Positions 37,785 through 46,132 of a stretch of DNA of 64,000 nucleotides are shown piece after piece. Made by a program: the position numbers and the translations under genes. The first letter of the stretch is position 1. The number at the start of each line of letters is the position of its first letter. The notes under the pieces were generated by a model. It was given only the letters and a program-made list of their open reading frames with translations, was not told the origin of the DNA and did no database searches. The DNA lies in assembly GCF_026625645.1 (NCBI RefSeq), contig NZ_CP113056.1, positions 1,054,001 to 1,118,000 on the forward strand. The letters run 5' to 3'. The DNA comes from Ancylobacter sp. SL191. Lineage in GTDB: Bacteria > Pseudomonadota > Alphaproteobacteria > Rhizobiales > Xanthobacteraceae.

Positions 37785-38843
37785 TCACGCCGCCACGGAG
37801 GCGGCTTGCGCGAAGGCGGGCATCACCTCGCGGATGAACAGTTCGAGCGACTTCTTCTTGCGGGCATGGCTGATACCGGCGTCGATCCAGATGGAGAACT
37901 GGTCGAAGCCCAGCGCCTCGTAACCCTTGAGCCGGCTGATCACCTCGTCGGGCGGGCCGATGACGAGGTTCTTGCGCACCACATCGGGGGCGTATTGCGG
38001 GTAGGCGGCGCGCTCCTCGGGAGTGAGCGGGGCCATGATCGCCTGATGGATCGGGCGCTTATTGGCGAACCAGGCGGCGAACAGGCCGTACCAGGCGGAG
38101 AGGTCGTCGGCGAGCTGCTCGGCCTCGGCCTCGCTGTCGGCCACAAAAGCGTGCTGCAGCAGCATGATCTTCGGGCGCGGCACCTCGGGGTGGTTGGCGA
38201 CGGCCGTGGAAAAACGCTCCATCAGGCTCGCCACCTCGCCATCGCCGGAGGCGAGCGGCGTCACCTGCACATTGCAGCCATTGGCCACCGCGAAATCATG
38301 GCTGTTGGGGTCGCGCGCGGCGATCCAGATCGGCGGGCCTCCAGCCTGCACCGGCTTGGGCGAGGCGGTGGAGGTCGGGAAGCTCCAGAACTGGCCCTCA
38401 TGGGCGTAGTCGCCTTCCCAGAGCTTCTGCACCGCCGGCACCAACTCGCGCATGCGCAGGCCCGCGCCCATGGCGTCGAGGCCGGGCAGCAGGCGCTCAT
38501 ACTCGAACATATAGGCGCCGCGGGCGACGCCGAGATCGAGCCGGCCCTCGCAGGCGACATCCATCATCGCTGCCTCGCCAGCCAGCCGCACCGGGTGCCA
38601 GAACGGCGCGATCACATTGCCGGTGCCGAGGCGGATGGTGGAGGTCTTCGCCGCGAGATGGGCGAGCTGGATGAACGGGTTCGGCGCGATGGTGAATTCC
38701 ATCGCGTGGTGCTCGCCGATCCACACCGTCTCGAAGCCGGCGGCCTCGGCGATCAGCGCCAGCTCCTCCAGCTCGTCAAAGAGCTGGCGGTGCGGGATGG
38801 CGGGATCGAGGCGCTCCATATGGACGAAGAGGGAGAACTTCAT
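37785..38843 (-). CDS. LLM-class flavin-dependent monooxygenase (bacterial luciferase-like)
   Basis: 352 residues. MKFSLFVHMERLDP opens the barrel, then AEAAGFETVWIGEHHAMEFT (core GFETVWIGEHH), IRLGTGNVIAPFWHPVRLAGEAAMMD (core FWHPVRLAGEAA) and GRLDLGVARGAYMFEY (core LDLGVARGAY), all family marks. Such enzymes use reduced FMN supplied by a partner reductase and O2 to oxidise alkanesulphonates, nitrilotriacetate, pyrimidines and many others. The partner is probably the fused reductase next door (21-base gap). The substrate is unknown. Confidence 0.92.
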   Translation of the reverse strand: MKFSLFVHMERLDPAIPHRQLFDELEELALIAEAAGFETVWIGEHHAMEFTIAPNPFIQLAHLAAKTSTIRLGTGNVIAPFWHPVRLAGEAAMMDVACEGRLDLGVARGAYMFEYERLLPGLDAMGAGLRMRELVPAVQKLWEGDYAHEGQFWSFPTSTASPKPVQAGGPPIWIAARDPNSHDFAVANGCNVQVTPLASGDGEVASLMERFSTAVANHPEVPRPKIMLLQHAFVADSEAEAEQLADDLSAWYGLFAAWFANKRPIHQAIMAPLTPEERAAYPQYAPDVVRKNLVIGPPDEVISRLKGYEALGFDQFSIWIDAGISHARKKKSLELFIREVMPAFAQAASVAA

Positions 38844-38864
38844 GGCGGGGATCCCGGTGCTGGT

Positions 38865-40679
38865 TCAGGCGTGGTCGAGAGAGGGCGTAGGGAGAGGGCG
38901 CGCGAGCGGATGAATCTGGCCACGCTCGGCATCGCCGACATAGATGCCGAACGCGTCCTCGCGCCGCTCGCGCACATAGCGCGCCACCATGGCACGGGTC
39001 GCCTCGTCCGGCAGGCGCGCGAAATCGATAGCGGTGAGCGGCACCAGAAGGGCGCCGGCCTCGGTGGCGGGCGTGCCGGCAAGGGCGCCCCGGTAATAGA
39101 TCGACACGGTGGGCGGGGCGTCGGCGGTGGCCGCCGGGGTCTCGAACACCGCGAAGAGGAAGGACAGATGCCCCTCGACGCCGAGCGTGGCCAGCGCGCC
39201 GCGCAGGCTCTTCGGGTTCGAGGTGGGCTCGAGGCAGGTGCCGGTGGGCAGCGTAAGGCGCCCCTGCGCATCCTCCACCAGCAGCAGCGCGCCATCGGTC
39301 TCCAGTATGGCGCCGACGCGGGCCGGTTCGCCGCGCTTGGCGAGCGCCTGCGGACCGAGCGCGAAATCGACATAGGCGCCGCGGCAATAGCCGAGCGGGG
39401 CGGCATCATCGCTGCCGAAGCCCTCGACGCGGCCGATCAGGATCACATGGTCGCCCGCTTCCACCACCTCATGGCGGCTGCAGTCGAACCACGCCGCCGC
39501 GCCGGAGATCACCGGGCTGCCGGCCGGGCCGAGATGCCAGTCGGCGCCGGCGAACTTGTCGGGCGACTTCGAGGCGAACAGCGCCGACACATCCTTCTGC
39601 GCCGCCGCGAGGATCGAGACGGCGAAGTTGTCGGCGGCGGAAAACACCGGGTAGCTCGACGCGGTCCTGGCGATGCAGACGAGGATCAGCGGCGGGTCGA
39701 GCGAGACGGAGGAGAAGGAATTGGCGGTGAAGCCGCGCATCTCCCCGGCGGCGTTGCGCGTCGTCACCACGGTGACGCCGGTGAGGAAGCTGCCGAGCGC
39801 CTGCCGGAACGCCTTCACGTCGAAGGCGGGCGGAGCCGCGGTCCCGGCGCGGGCGCGTTCCACCTCGTCGATGAAGGCGAGGAGCCGGGCATTCACCGTG
39901 TCGGGATGGGTGAGGTTCATCATGTGCCGGGCGCCGGGCAGCACCTCGGCGCGGCCCTGCGGGGCGAGGCGGGCCATGGCGCGCGACATGTCCGGCGTCG
40001 AGTTCGGATCGCCCTCGGCGGTCATGAACAGAGCGGGCAGAGCGAGCCCGGCGAGGCGCTCGCGATGGGCGGCATCGGAGGCGGCGAACAGCCCATAGGT
40101 GCGGGCATAGCCAACCGGATCGCAGCCGGCGAGCAGGGCGGAGACCAGATGCGCCGAGGCTTCCAGCTCCACCGGCACCGGCGTGCCGAACCAGCGGGCG
40201 ACCGCCGCCTCATGCGAGGCGCTGGTGTCGCCGTCGCTGAGGCTTTGCGCGCGGGCGAGCACGGCGGCGCTCTGCTCCGCGCTGCGGCAGAACACGGCGT
40301 TGAGCGCGGCGACGCCGAGCACGCGGGAGGGGTGGGCCAGCGCCGTCTCCAGCGCCACCAGCGCGCCCATGGAATGGCCGATCACCACGGCGGCGGGAAG
40401 GCCTAGCGCGTCCAGCACGGCGACGACATGGGCCGCGTAGTCGGAGAGCCGCGCATCTTCCGGCGGCAGCGAGGAGCCGCCATGGCCGGGCATGTCGAGG
40501 GCGATCACGTCATGGCGGGCAGCGAGCGCCTTGATCTGCGGGCCCCAGGCATCGAGCGAGAGGCCGACGCCATGGATCAGCACGACCGGCAGGGCGCCGG
40601 CCACGCCCTCGCGGCGGACATGCACCTGCGACGGGCGCCCGTCCCGGCCGGCATAGGCGAGGGTGCGCACCTCAGCCAT
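38865..40679 (-). CDS. Three-domain fusion: alpha/beta hydrolase, flavin reductase, degenerate Nudix-like domain
   Basis: 604 residues in one frame from ATG 40679. Residues 1-270 form an alpha/beta hydrolase: LIHGVGLSLDAWG, LDMPGHGGSS, nucleophile Ser103 in GHSMGAL, Asp224 in TAEGD and His252 in GARHMMNL. Residues about 284-442 are a HpaC/RutF-type flavin reductase: FRQALGSFLTGVTVVTT, FTANSFSSVSLDPPLILVC (core GFTANSFSSVSLDPP) and YCRGAYVDF. Residues about 452-560 resemble a Nudix fold (VGAILETDGALLLVEDAQGRL, LPTGT), but the catalytic REx2EE residues are missing. It overlaps the DUF1185 gene by 8 bases. The reductase part presumably serves the LLM monooxygenase. Confidence 0.88.
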   Translation of the reverse strand: MAEVRTLAYAGRDGRPSQVHVRREGVAGALPVVLIHGVGLSLDAWGPQIKALAARHDVIALDMPGHGGSSLPPEDARLSDYAAHVVAVLDALGLPAAVVIGHSMGALVALETALAHPSRVLGVAALNAVFCRSAEQSAAVLARAQSLSDGDTSASHEAAVARWFGTPVPVELEASAHLVSALLAGCDPVGYARTYGLFAASDAAHRERLAGLALPALFMTAEGDPNSTPDMSRAMARLAPQGRAEVLPGARHMMNLTHPDTVNARLLAFIDEVERARAGTAAPPAFDVKAFRQALGSFLTGVTVVTTRNAAGEMRGFTANSFSSVSLDPPLILVCIARTASSYPVFSAADNFAVSILAAAQKDVSALFASKSPDKFAGADWHLGPAGSPVISGAAAWFDCSRHEVVEAGDHVILIGRVEGFGSDDAAPLGYCRGAYVDFALGPQALAKRGEPARVGAILETDGALLLVEDAQGRLTLPTGTCLEPTSNPKSLRGALATLGVEGHLSFLFAVFETPAATADAPPTVSIYYRGALAGTPATEAGALLVPLTAIDFARLPDEATRAMVARYVRERREDAFGIYVGDAERGQIHPLARPLPTPSLDHA

Positions 40680-41277
40680 TTCGCACTTCCACACCCTGGG
40701 TGGAGCCGAGCTCTTCCAGATCGAGATAACGGTTGCCGATGCGGTGATGCGGGCGCCCGCCAATCGAGGCGCCGAGCGCGACGACGATCTCGTCCGGCGC
40801 CGGGGCGTCGAGAATGGAGAACTGGATGGTGAGGTAATGCGAGCGGCGGCCCTCATCCAGCTTGTCCATCAGCGGGATGACGACGGGGGTGTTCGGCCCG
40901 CCGCGCGTATTGGTGAAGGCGAGGTAGCTCTTGGCGCCGACCGCCTTGCGGTAATGATTTCCGAAGCGCAGCGTGTGGATGAGCGCCGAGGCGTGCTCGA
41001 CCTCGCCCGACGTGCCGACGATCGCCGCCTTGCCATAGCCCTCGACCACCTCGCCGCCGCCGGTGAGCTTCAGCACTTCCTCGGTCAGCAGCGCGCCGAG
41101 CTGGGGGGCGACATCGTGAATCTCCGGGCGGAGATCCTCGACGAAGCCGCGCCCGGCCCACGGGTTGGTCAGCACGGCCGCCGCCGCGAACAGGCGCAGC
41201 GGCACCGGCGCGGCGCGGCCGCCCTCGATCAACGTGGTCTCAGTGTAGGTGACGACCTTGCGGAGCTGCAGCGGCAT
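40672..41277 (-). CDS. DUF1185 (amino-acid synthesis-like, AA_synth) protein
   Basis: 201 residues. The family (Pfam AA_synth, PF06684) is recognised from NPWAGRGFVEDLRPEIHDVAP (core NPWAGRGFVEDL), GKAAIVGTSGEVEHASALIHT (core GKAAIVGTSGEVEH) and a C-terminal EIVVALGASIGGRPHHRIG (core GASIGGRPHHR). Its activity is not established and the name amino-acid synthesis is misleading. It is the first gene of the five-gene operon facing the GntR regulator, directly behind the palindromic operator. Confidence 0.88.
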   Translation of the reverse strand: MPLQLRKVVTYTETTLIEGGRAAPVPLRLFAAAAVLTNPWAGRGFVEDLRPEIHDVAPQLGALLTEEVLKLTGGGEVVEGYGKAAIVGTSGEVEHASALIHTLRFGNHYRKAVGAKSYLAFTNTRGGPNTPVVIPLMDKLDEGRRSHYLTIQFSILDAPAPDEIVVALGASIGGRPHHRIGNRYLDLEELGSTQGVEVRNG

Positions 41278-41345
41278 CGGTGTTCCCAGTCAGAAGCGGG
41301 GTCGGCCGGCGCCTCGGAGCGGGCTGGCGCCTTGCGTTTCATATG

Positions 41346-41357
41346 ATGGTATACCAT
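41346..41357. promoter_or_regulatory. Palindromic operator for the divergent GntR regulator
   Basis: ATGGTATACCAT is a perfect 12-base palindrome in the AT-rich stretch at 41340-41372 of the 147-base gap between the DUF1185 operon and the GntR gene. GGTATACC-like palindromes are typical targets of FCD/FadR-subfamily GntR regulators. Confidence 0.75.
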
Positions 41358-41424
41358 AAGATTATCGAGTCAATTGTCATCCCGCGCCACTCGGGCGACA
41401 AGAGGTGTGGGAACGGAGACATCC

Positions 41425-42120
41425 ATGGCGGGCATCGTGGACGCGAACGGCGCGGGCGAGGAAATGAAGGTCGAGCGCAGCGTCACCACGCTGCGCAGCC
41501 TGACGCTGGAGAAGATGCGCGACGCCATTCTCGACTTCCGCTTCAAGCCCGGCGAGCGGCTGGTCGAGCGCACGCTGTGCGAGCGGCTGGGGGTGAGCCG
41601 CAGCGTGGTGCGCGAGGTGCTGCGGCATCTCGAGGCCGAGGGGCTGGTCGAGACCATTCCCCATCAGGGCCCGGCGGTGACGCGGCCCGACCCGAAGCAG
41701 GCGGCGCAGATCTACGAGATACGCGGCCTGCTGGAGAGCGAGGCGGCGCGGGCCTGCGCCCTCACCGCGAGCGAGGCCGACATCGCCGCGCTCGGCGCGG
41801 TGATCGACGAGATCGACACCGCCTTCCAGACCGGCAGCCCGCGCGAGGTGCTGCGCCGCACGACCGAGTTCTACGAGAAGCTGTTCGTCGCCGCCGGCAA
41901 GGAAGTGGCGTGGGATGTGGTGCGCTCGCTCAATGCGCGCATCAACCATCTGCGCTCCATGACTATCGCGGCGGAAGGCCGCCATGCCGACGCCATCGCC
42001 GAGATGCGGGCGCTGCACGCGGCGCTTCTTCGCCGCGACGGCGAGGCCGCCTATGCGGCGAGCCGCGCCCATGTGGCGACGGTGGCCCGCCTCGCCAACG
42101 CCATTCTCGGCACGCTCTGA
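41425..42120 (+). CDS. GntR-family transcriptional regulator, FCD (FadR) subfamily
   Basis: 231 residues from ATG 41425 (GGAGA upstream); an ATG at 41374 would run through the intergenic region. The N-terminal winged helix contains LTLEKMRDAILDFRFKPGERL, LCERLGVSRSVVREVLRHLEAEGLVE (core GVSRSVVREVLRHLEAEG). The helical FCD ligand domain (about 90-231) has the metal-binding type residues EIRGLLES and DEID. Divergent from the DUF1185 operon with a perfect palindrome between, so it very likely controls that operon and itself. Confidence 0.92.
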   Translation: MAGIVDANGAGEEMKVERSVTTLRSLTLEKMRDAILDFRFKPGERLVERTLCERLGVSRSVVREVLRHLEAEGLVETIPHQGPAVTRPDPKQAAQIYEIRGLLESEAARACALTASEADIAALGAVIDEIDTAFQTGSPREVLRRTTEFYEKLFVAAGKEVAWDVVRSLNARINHLRSMTIAAEGRHADAIAEMRALHAALLRRDGEAAYAASRAHVATVARLANAILGTL

Positions 42121-42272
42121 AGCGGCAGCCTTCCCGGCCGCCGGCTTTTCCGGCCCGTCGCGCTCTTGTGAGGTGTCCGCCGCTCCCTCGCCGCCCCATT
42201 TGGCCCGTAGCCTAGCGCGATGCGGTGCCGACAGGCGCCGCGCCGGGCGAATCACGGGAGGGCCGAGGCGGC

Positions 42273-43313
42273 ATGGCGAGCGTTCTGGTTACCGGCGGCT
42301 CCGGCTTCATCGCCGGTCATGTCATCCTGCGGCTGCTGGCCGAGGGGCATCAGGTGCGCGCGAGCCTGCGCGACCGGCGCCGCGCCGCCGAGGTGCTGGC
42401 CATGATCCGCCAGGGCGGCGGCGGTCCCGGCGATGCGCTCACCTTTGCCGTCGCCGATCTCACCGAGGATGCCGGCTGGGCCTCCGCCATGGCGGGCATC
42501 GACCATGTGCTGCACGTCGCCTCGCCCTTTCCCGCCGGCGTGCCCGATGACCCGGACGAGCTGATCCGCCCGGCCCGCGAGGGCACGCGGCGGGTGCTGC
42601 GCGCGGCGCGCGAGGCGGGGGTGAAGCGGGTGGTCGTCACCTCCTCCTTCGCCGCCATCGGCTATGGCCATGAGGGGCGCGGCCCCGACAGGTCGCTCTA
42701 TGACGAGAGCGACTGGACCGTGCCGGACGCGCCGGACGTGCAGCCCTATATGGCGTCAAAAACGCTGGCCGAGCGCGCGGCGTGGGAGTTCATGGCGCGC
42801 GAGGGCGGGACCATGGAACTGGCGGTGGTCAATCCCGTCGGCGTGTTCGGCCCGGCGCTGGGGCCGGACCTTTCCACCTCGCTCGCGCTGATCCAGGCGC
42901 TGCTGGCGGGGCGCATTCCCGCCATGCCGCGCATTCATTTCGGCGTGGTGGATGTGCGCGATGTCGCCGACCTGCATCTCAAGGCGATGCTGGACCCTGC
43001 GGCGGCGGGAGAGCGCTTTCTCGCCACGGCGGGCGGCAGCCTCTCCATCGCCGCCATCGCCCGGCTGCTGCGGCGCGAGTTCGGCGGGGCGGCGGCGCGC
43101 GTGCCGCGTGTGGAACTGCCGGACGTGCTGGTGCGCCTCGCCGCGCTCGCGCTCCCCATGGCGCGCGCCGCCGTGCCGCAGCTCGGGCGCAAGCGCGAGG
43201 GCAGCTATGCCAAGGCGCACCGCGTGCTCGGCTGGACCCCGCGCCCGGCGGAGGAAGCCATCCTCGCCACCGCGCAGAGCCTGATCGAACTCGGGCTGGT
43301 GACGCCCCGTTAG
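42273..43313 (+). CDS. NAD-dependent epimerase / dihydroflavonol-reductase-type extended SDR
   Basis: 346 residues from ATG 42273. Rossmann motif VTGGSGFIAGHV (6-17), the SDR dihydroflavonol-reductase pattern VLHVASPFPAG and VVVTSSFAAIGYGH, and the catalytic Tyr/Lys in YMASKTLAE. NPVGVFGPALG and a GRIPAMPR block follow. These enzymes reduce carbonyls of flavonoids, aldehydes or steroids; the substrate is unknown. It lies between the GntR gene (same strand, 152-base gap) and agmatine deiminase (convergent). Confidence 0.9.
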   Translation: MASVLVTGGSGFIAGHVILRLLAEGHQVRASLRDRRRAAEVLAMIRQGGGGPGDALTFAVADLTEDAGWASAMAGIDHVLHVASPFPAGVPDDPDELIRPAREGTRRVLRAAREAGVKRVVVTSSFAAIGYGHEGRGPDRSLYDESDWTVPDAPDVQPYMASKTLAERAAWEFMAREGGTMELAVVNPVGVFGPALGPDLSTSLALIQALLAGRIPAMPRIHFGVVDVRDVADLHLKAMLDPAAAGERFLATAGGSLSIAAIARLLRREFGGAAARVPRVELPDVLVRLAALALPMARAAVPQLGRKREGSYAKAHRVLGWTPRPAEEAILATAQSLIELGLVTPR

Positions 43314-43328
43314 GACGTCCGCCCGCGA

Positions 43329-44420
43329 CTAGCCCGCTTTGCCCGCCGGCTGCTGCTGGGTGATGCAGTGGATGTTGCCGCCGCCGAGCACGATCTCGCG
43401 CGTCGGCAGGCCGATCACCTCGCGGTCTGGGAACAGGCCGGCGAGGATGGCGCGGGCCGTCTCATCGGTGCGCGGGTCGAGCAGCGGCATCAGCACGAAG
43501 CCATTGCCGAGGTAGAAATTGGCGTAGGAGGCGCCGAGCCGCTCCTGCGCGTGGCGCTGATAGGCATTGTCGGCCGGGGCGTCCTCGATCGCCTCGTCCG
43601 GCGCGCGGTAGAGCGGGCCGGGCAGCGGCAGCTTGACGATCTCGATGCCGCGCCCGCGCGCATCCGTCCGGCCCGACAGGCGCTCAAAGGCATCGACCGA
43701 GATGGCGTGCTGCGGGTCCGCCGGGTCGTCGCACCAGGTCAGCGCGACGACGCCCGGCCGCACGAAGCAGGCGAGGTTGTCGATATGGCCGGAGGTCTCG
43801 TCATCGACGAGGCCGGCGCCGAGCCAGATCACCTTGGAGGCGCCGAGATAGTCGCACAGATGCCGCTCGATCTCCTCGCGGGTCAGCGACGGGTTGCGGT
43901 TGGGGTTAAGCAGGCATTCCTCGGTGGTAAGCACCGTGCCCTCGCCATCGACATGGATCGAGCCGCCTTCCAGCACCAGCGGCGCGTCATAGCGCGGGGT
44001 GCCCCCGATTTCCGCCATCTTGGCGGCGATCAGCGCGTCCTGGTCGCAGGGCGCGTAGAGCCCGCCCCAGGCGTTGAACCGCCAGTTCACCGCGCGCACG
44101 GCGCCAGCGGCGTCGGTGACGAAAGTGGCGCCGGAATCGCGGCACCAGGAATCGTCCGAGGACGCCTCGACCACCCGTACATTGGCGGGGAGCGCGGCGC
44201 GGGCGCGGGCCCATTGACCGGCGGAGGTCAGCATGGTCACCGGCTCGAAGCGGGCAATGGTGCTGGCGACCGCGACGAAGGCCGCCTGCGCCGGGGCGGC
44301 GCCCTGGCGCCAATTGTCCGGCCGCTCGGGCCAGATCATCCAGGTGCCGGCATGGGGTTCCCATTCGGCCGGCATGCGGAAGCCGTCGGCGGCGGGCAGG
44401 CTGGTGAGGATCTCGGCCAT
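43329..44420 (-). CDS. aguA: Agmatine deiminase
   Basis: 363 residues. It converts agmatine to N-carbamoylputrescine and ammonia. The sequence matches the porphyromonas-type peptidylarginine deiminase family: MPAEWEPHAGTWMIWPERPDNWR (core EWEPHAGTWMIWP), DSWCRDSGATF, WGGLYAPCDQD, GGSIHVDGEGT and the catalytic Cys352 in GGGNIHCITQQQP. It follows aguB by only 3 bases, so the two consecutive steps of agmatine breakdown are co-expressed. Confidence 0.95.
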   Translation of the reverse strand: MAEILTSLPAADGFRMPAEWEPHAGTWMIWPERPDNWRQGAAPAQAAFVAVASTIARFEPVTMLTSAGQWARARAALPANVRVVEASSDDSWCRDSGATFVTDAAGAVRAVNWRFNAWGGLYAPCDQDALIAAKMAEIGGTPRYDAPLVLEGGSIHVDGEGTVLTTEECLLNPNRNPSLTREEIERHLCDYLGASKVIWLGAGLVDDETSGHIDNLACFVRPGVVALTWCDDPADPQHAISVDAFERLSGRTDARGRGIEIVKLPLPGPLYRAPDEAIEDAPADNAYQRHAQERLGASYANFYLGNGFVLMPLLDPRTDETARAILAGLFPDREVIGLPTREIVLGGGNIHCITQQQPAGKAG

Positions 44421-44423
44421 GGC

Positions 44424-45314
44424 TCAGGCCACCCCGCGCGCGGTGGTGCGCCCGTCCAGGGTCAGCACCGGTGCATAGAGCTCCGGCCGGCGGTCGCGGA
44501 ACACGCCCCAGCTGCGGCGCTGCTGGGCAATGGCGTCGAGGTCGAAGGTGGCGGTGATGACGCCCTCTTCCGCGCGGCCGGCTTCGGCCACCTTGGCCCC
44601 GGTCGGGTCGGCGATGAAGGAGGAGCCGTAGAAGGTGATCTCGGTTCCGTTCCGGCCGGGCTCGGTGCCGACGCGGTTGGAGGCGATGAGCGGCATGAGG
44701 TTCGCCCCGGCATGGCCCTGCATCACCCGCTGCCAGTGCGCGGCCGAATCAAGGCTCGGATCCTGCGGCTCGGAGCCGATGGCGGTGGGATAGAGCAGCA
44801 CCTCGGCGCCCATCAGCGCCATGGAGCGGGCGCATTCGGGGAACCACTGGTCCCAGCAAATGCCGACGCCGATGCGCCCGGCCGCCGTGTCCCACACCTT
44901 GAAGCCGGTATCGCCGGGCGAGAAATAGAACTTCTCGGTGTAGCCCGGCCCGTCCGGGATGTGGCTCTTGCGGTAGACGCCGCGCACCGTGCCATCCGCG
45001 TCGACGATGGCGATGGAATTGAACAGCGCCTGACCGGCGCGCTCGAAGAAGCTCACCGGCAGCACGACGCCGAGTTCCTTCGCCAGCGCCTGGAAATGGC
45101 CGATCAGCCGGTTGCCCTCCAGCGGCTGGGCGAGGGCGAGGAATTCGTGCAGCTGGTCCTGGCAGAAATAGGGGGTCTCGAACAGCTCCTGGAGCAAGAT
45201 CAGCGTCGCCCCGCGTCCGGCGGCCTCGCGCACCAGCGCCTCGGCGCGGGCGATATTGGCCTCGATCTCCCAGCTGCAACGCATCTGGGTGGCGGCGACG
45301 GTCAGGCTGCGCAT
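44424..45314 (-). CDS. aguB: N-carbamoylputrescine amidase
   Basis: 296 residues from ATG 45314 (GGAGAAC upstream). A carbon-nitrogen hydrolase with the Glu-Lys-Cys triad at Glu43 (LQELFETPYF), Lys116 (YRKSHIPDGPGY) and Cys153 (GVGICWDQWFPE). It hydrolyses N-carbamoylputrescine to putrescine, CO2 and ammonia, directly following AguA in the arginine-to-putrescine route. Longer frames upstream are antisense or unrelated sequence. Confidence 0.95.
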   Translation of the reverse strand: MRSLTVAATQMRCSWEIEANIARAEALVREAAGRGATLILLQELFETPYFCQDQLHEFLALAQPLEGNRLIGHFQALAKELGVVLPVSFFERAGQALFNSIAIVDADGTVRGVYRKSHIPDGPGYTEKFYFSPGDTGFKVWDTAAGRIGVGICWDQWFPECARSMALMGAEVLLYPTAIGSEPQDPSLDSAAHWQRVMQGHAGANLMPLIASNRVGTEPGRNGTEITFYGSSFIADPTGAKVAEAGRAEEGVITATFDLDAIAQQRRSWGVFRDRRPELYAPVLTLDGRTTARGVA

Positions 45315-45351
45315 TCTGTTCTCCGGGGGAGCGACGCGGGGCGGGCGTGGT

Positions 45352-45690
45352 TCAGTTGACCACGCGCAGGGGTTTTTCCAACACCTGCAGCACGCGCGCA
45401 AGCTCGTGCCCGCGCTTGAGGATGAGGCCGGTCTGCGACACCACCGTGTAGGCGCCCTGCTTGCGGGCGAGGCGCGGGTCTTTCTCGATGCGGTAGATCG
45501 GCACCTCGGCGGCGCGGCGGAAGATGGAGAACACCGCCCGGTCGCGGCCGAAGTCGATGGCGTAGTCGCGCCACTCGCCAATGGCGACCATGCGGCCATA
45601 GAGGTCGAGAATGCGGTCGAGCTCGCGCCGGTCGAAGGTCACGCGCACATCACGCCCGACCGGCAGGCTTATGGGATCGGTGTCCGCCAC
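45352..45690 (-). CDS. DUF2794 family protein
   Basis: 112 residues. The family is recognised from VTFDRRELDRILDLYGRMVAIGEWRDYAIDF (core LYGRMVAIGEWRDYAID), AVFSIFRRAAEVPIYRIEK and ARKQGAYTVVSQTGLILKRG (core QGAYTVVSQTGLILKRG). It is found mostly in alphaproteobacteria and has no known function; the small size, lack of signal peptide and strong conservation suggest a cytosolic housekeeping role. It lies 37 bases upstream of aguB on the same strand. Confidence 0.85.
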   Translation of the reverse strand: MADTDPISLPVGRDVRVTFDRRELDRILDLYGRMVAIGEWRDYAIDFGRDRAVFSIFRRAAEVPIYRIEKDPRLARKQGAYTVVSQTGLILKRGHELARVLQVLEKPLRVVN

Positions 45691-45840
45691 GGGCGTCCTC
45701 CCGGTTCGCGCGCGAAGCGGCCCCCGCGCGTCATGCAGCCGTCATGATCGCCCCGCCAGCGGCGCGGTTCAAGCCGGCCATGGGGATTTTGCGGCGGGGG
45801 GAGCGTTCGGACCTTCCCGCGTCATCCCCGCCCTTATGCC

Positions 45841-45988
45841 GTCATCCCGGACGGCCGAAGGCCCGAGCCGGGTTCGCGGCTTCCAGCTCTTACGACGTCA
45901 TCCCCGGACTTGATCCGGGGATCCACGACGTCGACCAGGTGTGCCCGTGGCAAGTCGTGGATGGCCGGGTCAAGCCCGGCCATGACGG
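45841..45988. repeat. Composite repeat B-A, copy 1
   Basis: A half B element (45841-45893, GTCATCCCGGACGGCCGAAG...) is joined to a full A element (45897-45988). A begins GTCATCCCCGGACTTGATCC and ends CAAGCCCGGCCATGAC. Its two 33-base halves are near reverse complements, each containing its own palindrome (CCGGACTTGATCCGG and GGCCGGGTCAAGCCCGGCC), so the unit could fold as a double cruciform. Confidence 0.9.
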
Positions 45989-46006
45989 TCCGTGGGGCGG
46001 GAGGTT

Positions 46007-46097
46007 GTCATCCCCGGACTTGATCCGGGGATCCACGACTTGGCCGGGCGCGTCGGTGGGAAGTCCTGGATGGCCGGGCCAAGCCCGGCCATGACGG
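46007..46097. repeat. Repeat A, copy 2
   Basis: 91 bases with the same left half (GTCATCCCCGGACTTGATCC) and right half (GGATGGCCGGGCCAAGCCCG) as copy 1; the central 27 bases diverge (TTGGCCGGGCGCGTCGGTGG), so selection or exchange acts mainly on the arms. Confidence 0.9.
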
Positions 46098-46132
46098 TCC
46101 GTGTCATCCGGACGACGCATGGGGGGTAGGTC

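Noticed and set aside
37806..40406. 866-codon plus-strand frame opposite the LLM and fusion genes
   Set aside because: Antisense shadow of two motif-rich genes; no recognisable domains and a composition typical of reversed GC-rich coding sequence.
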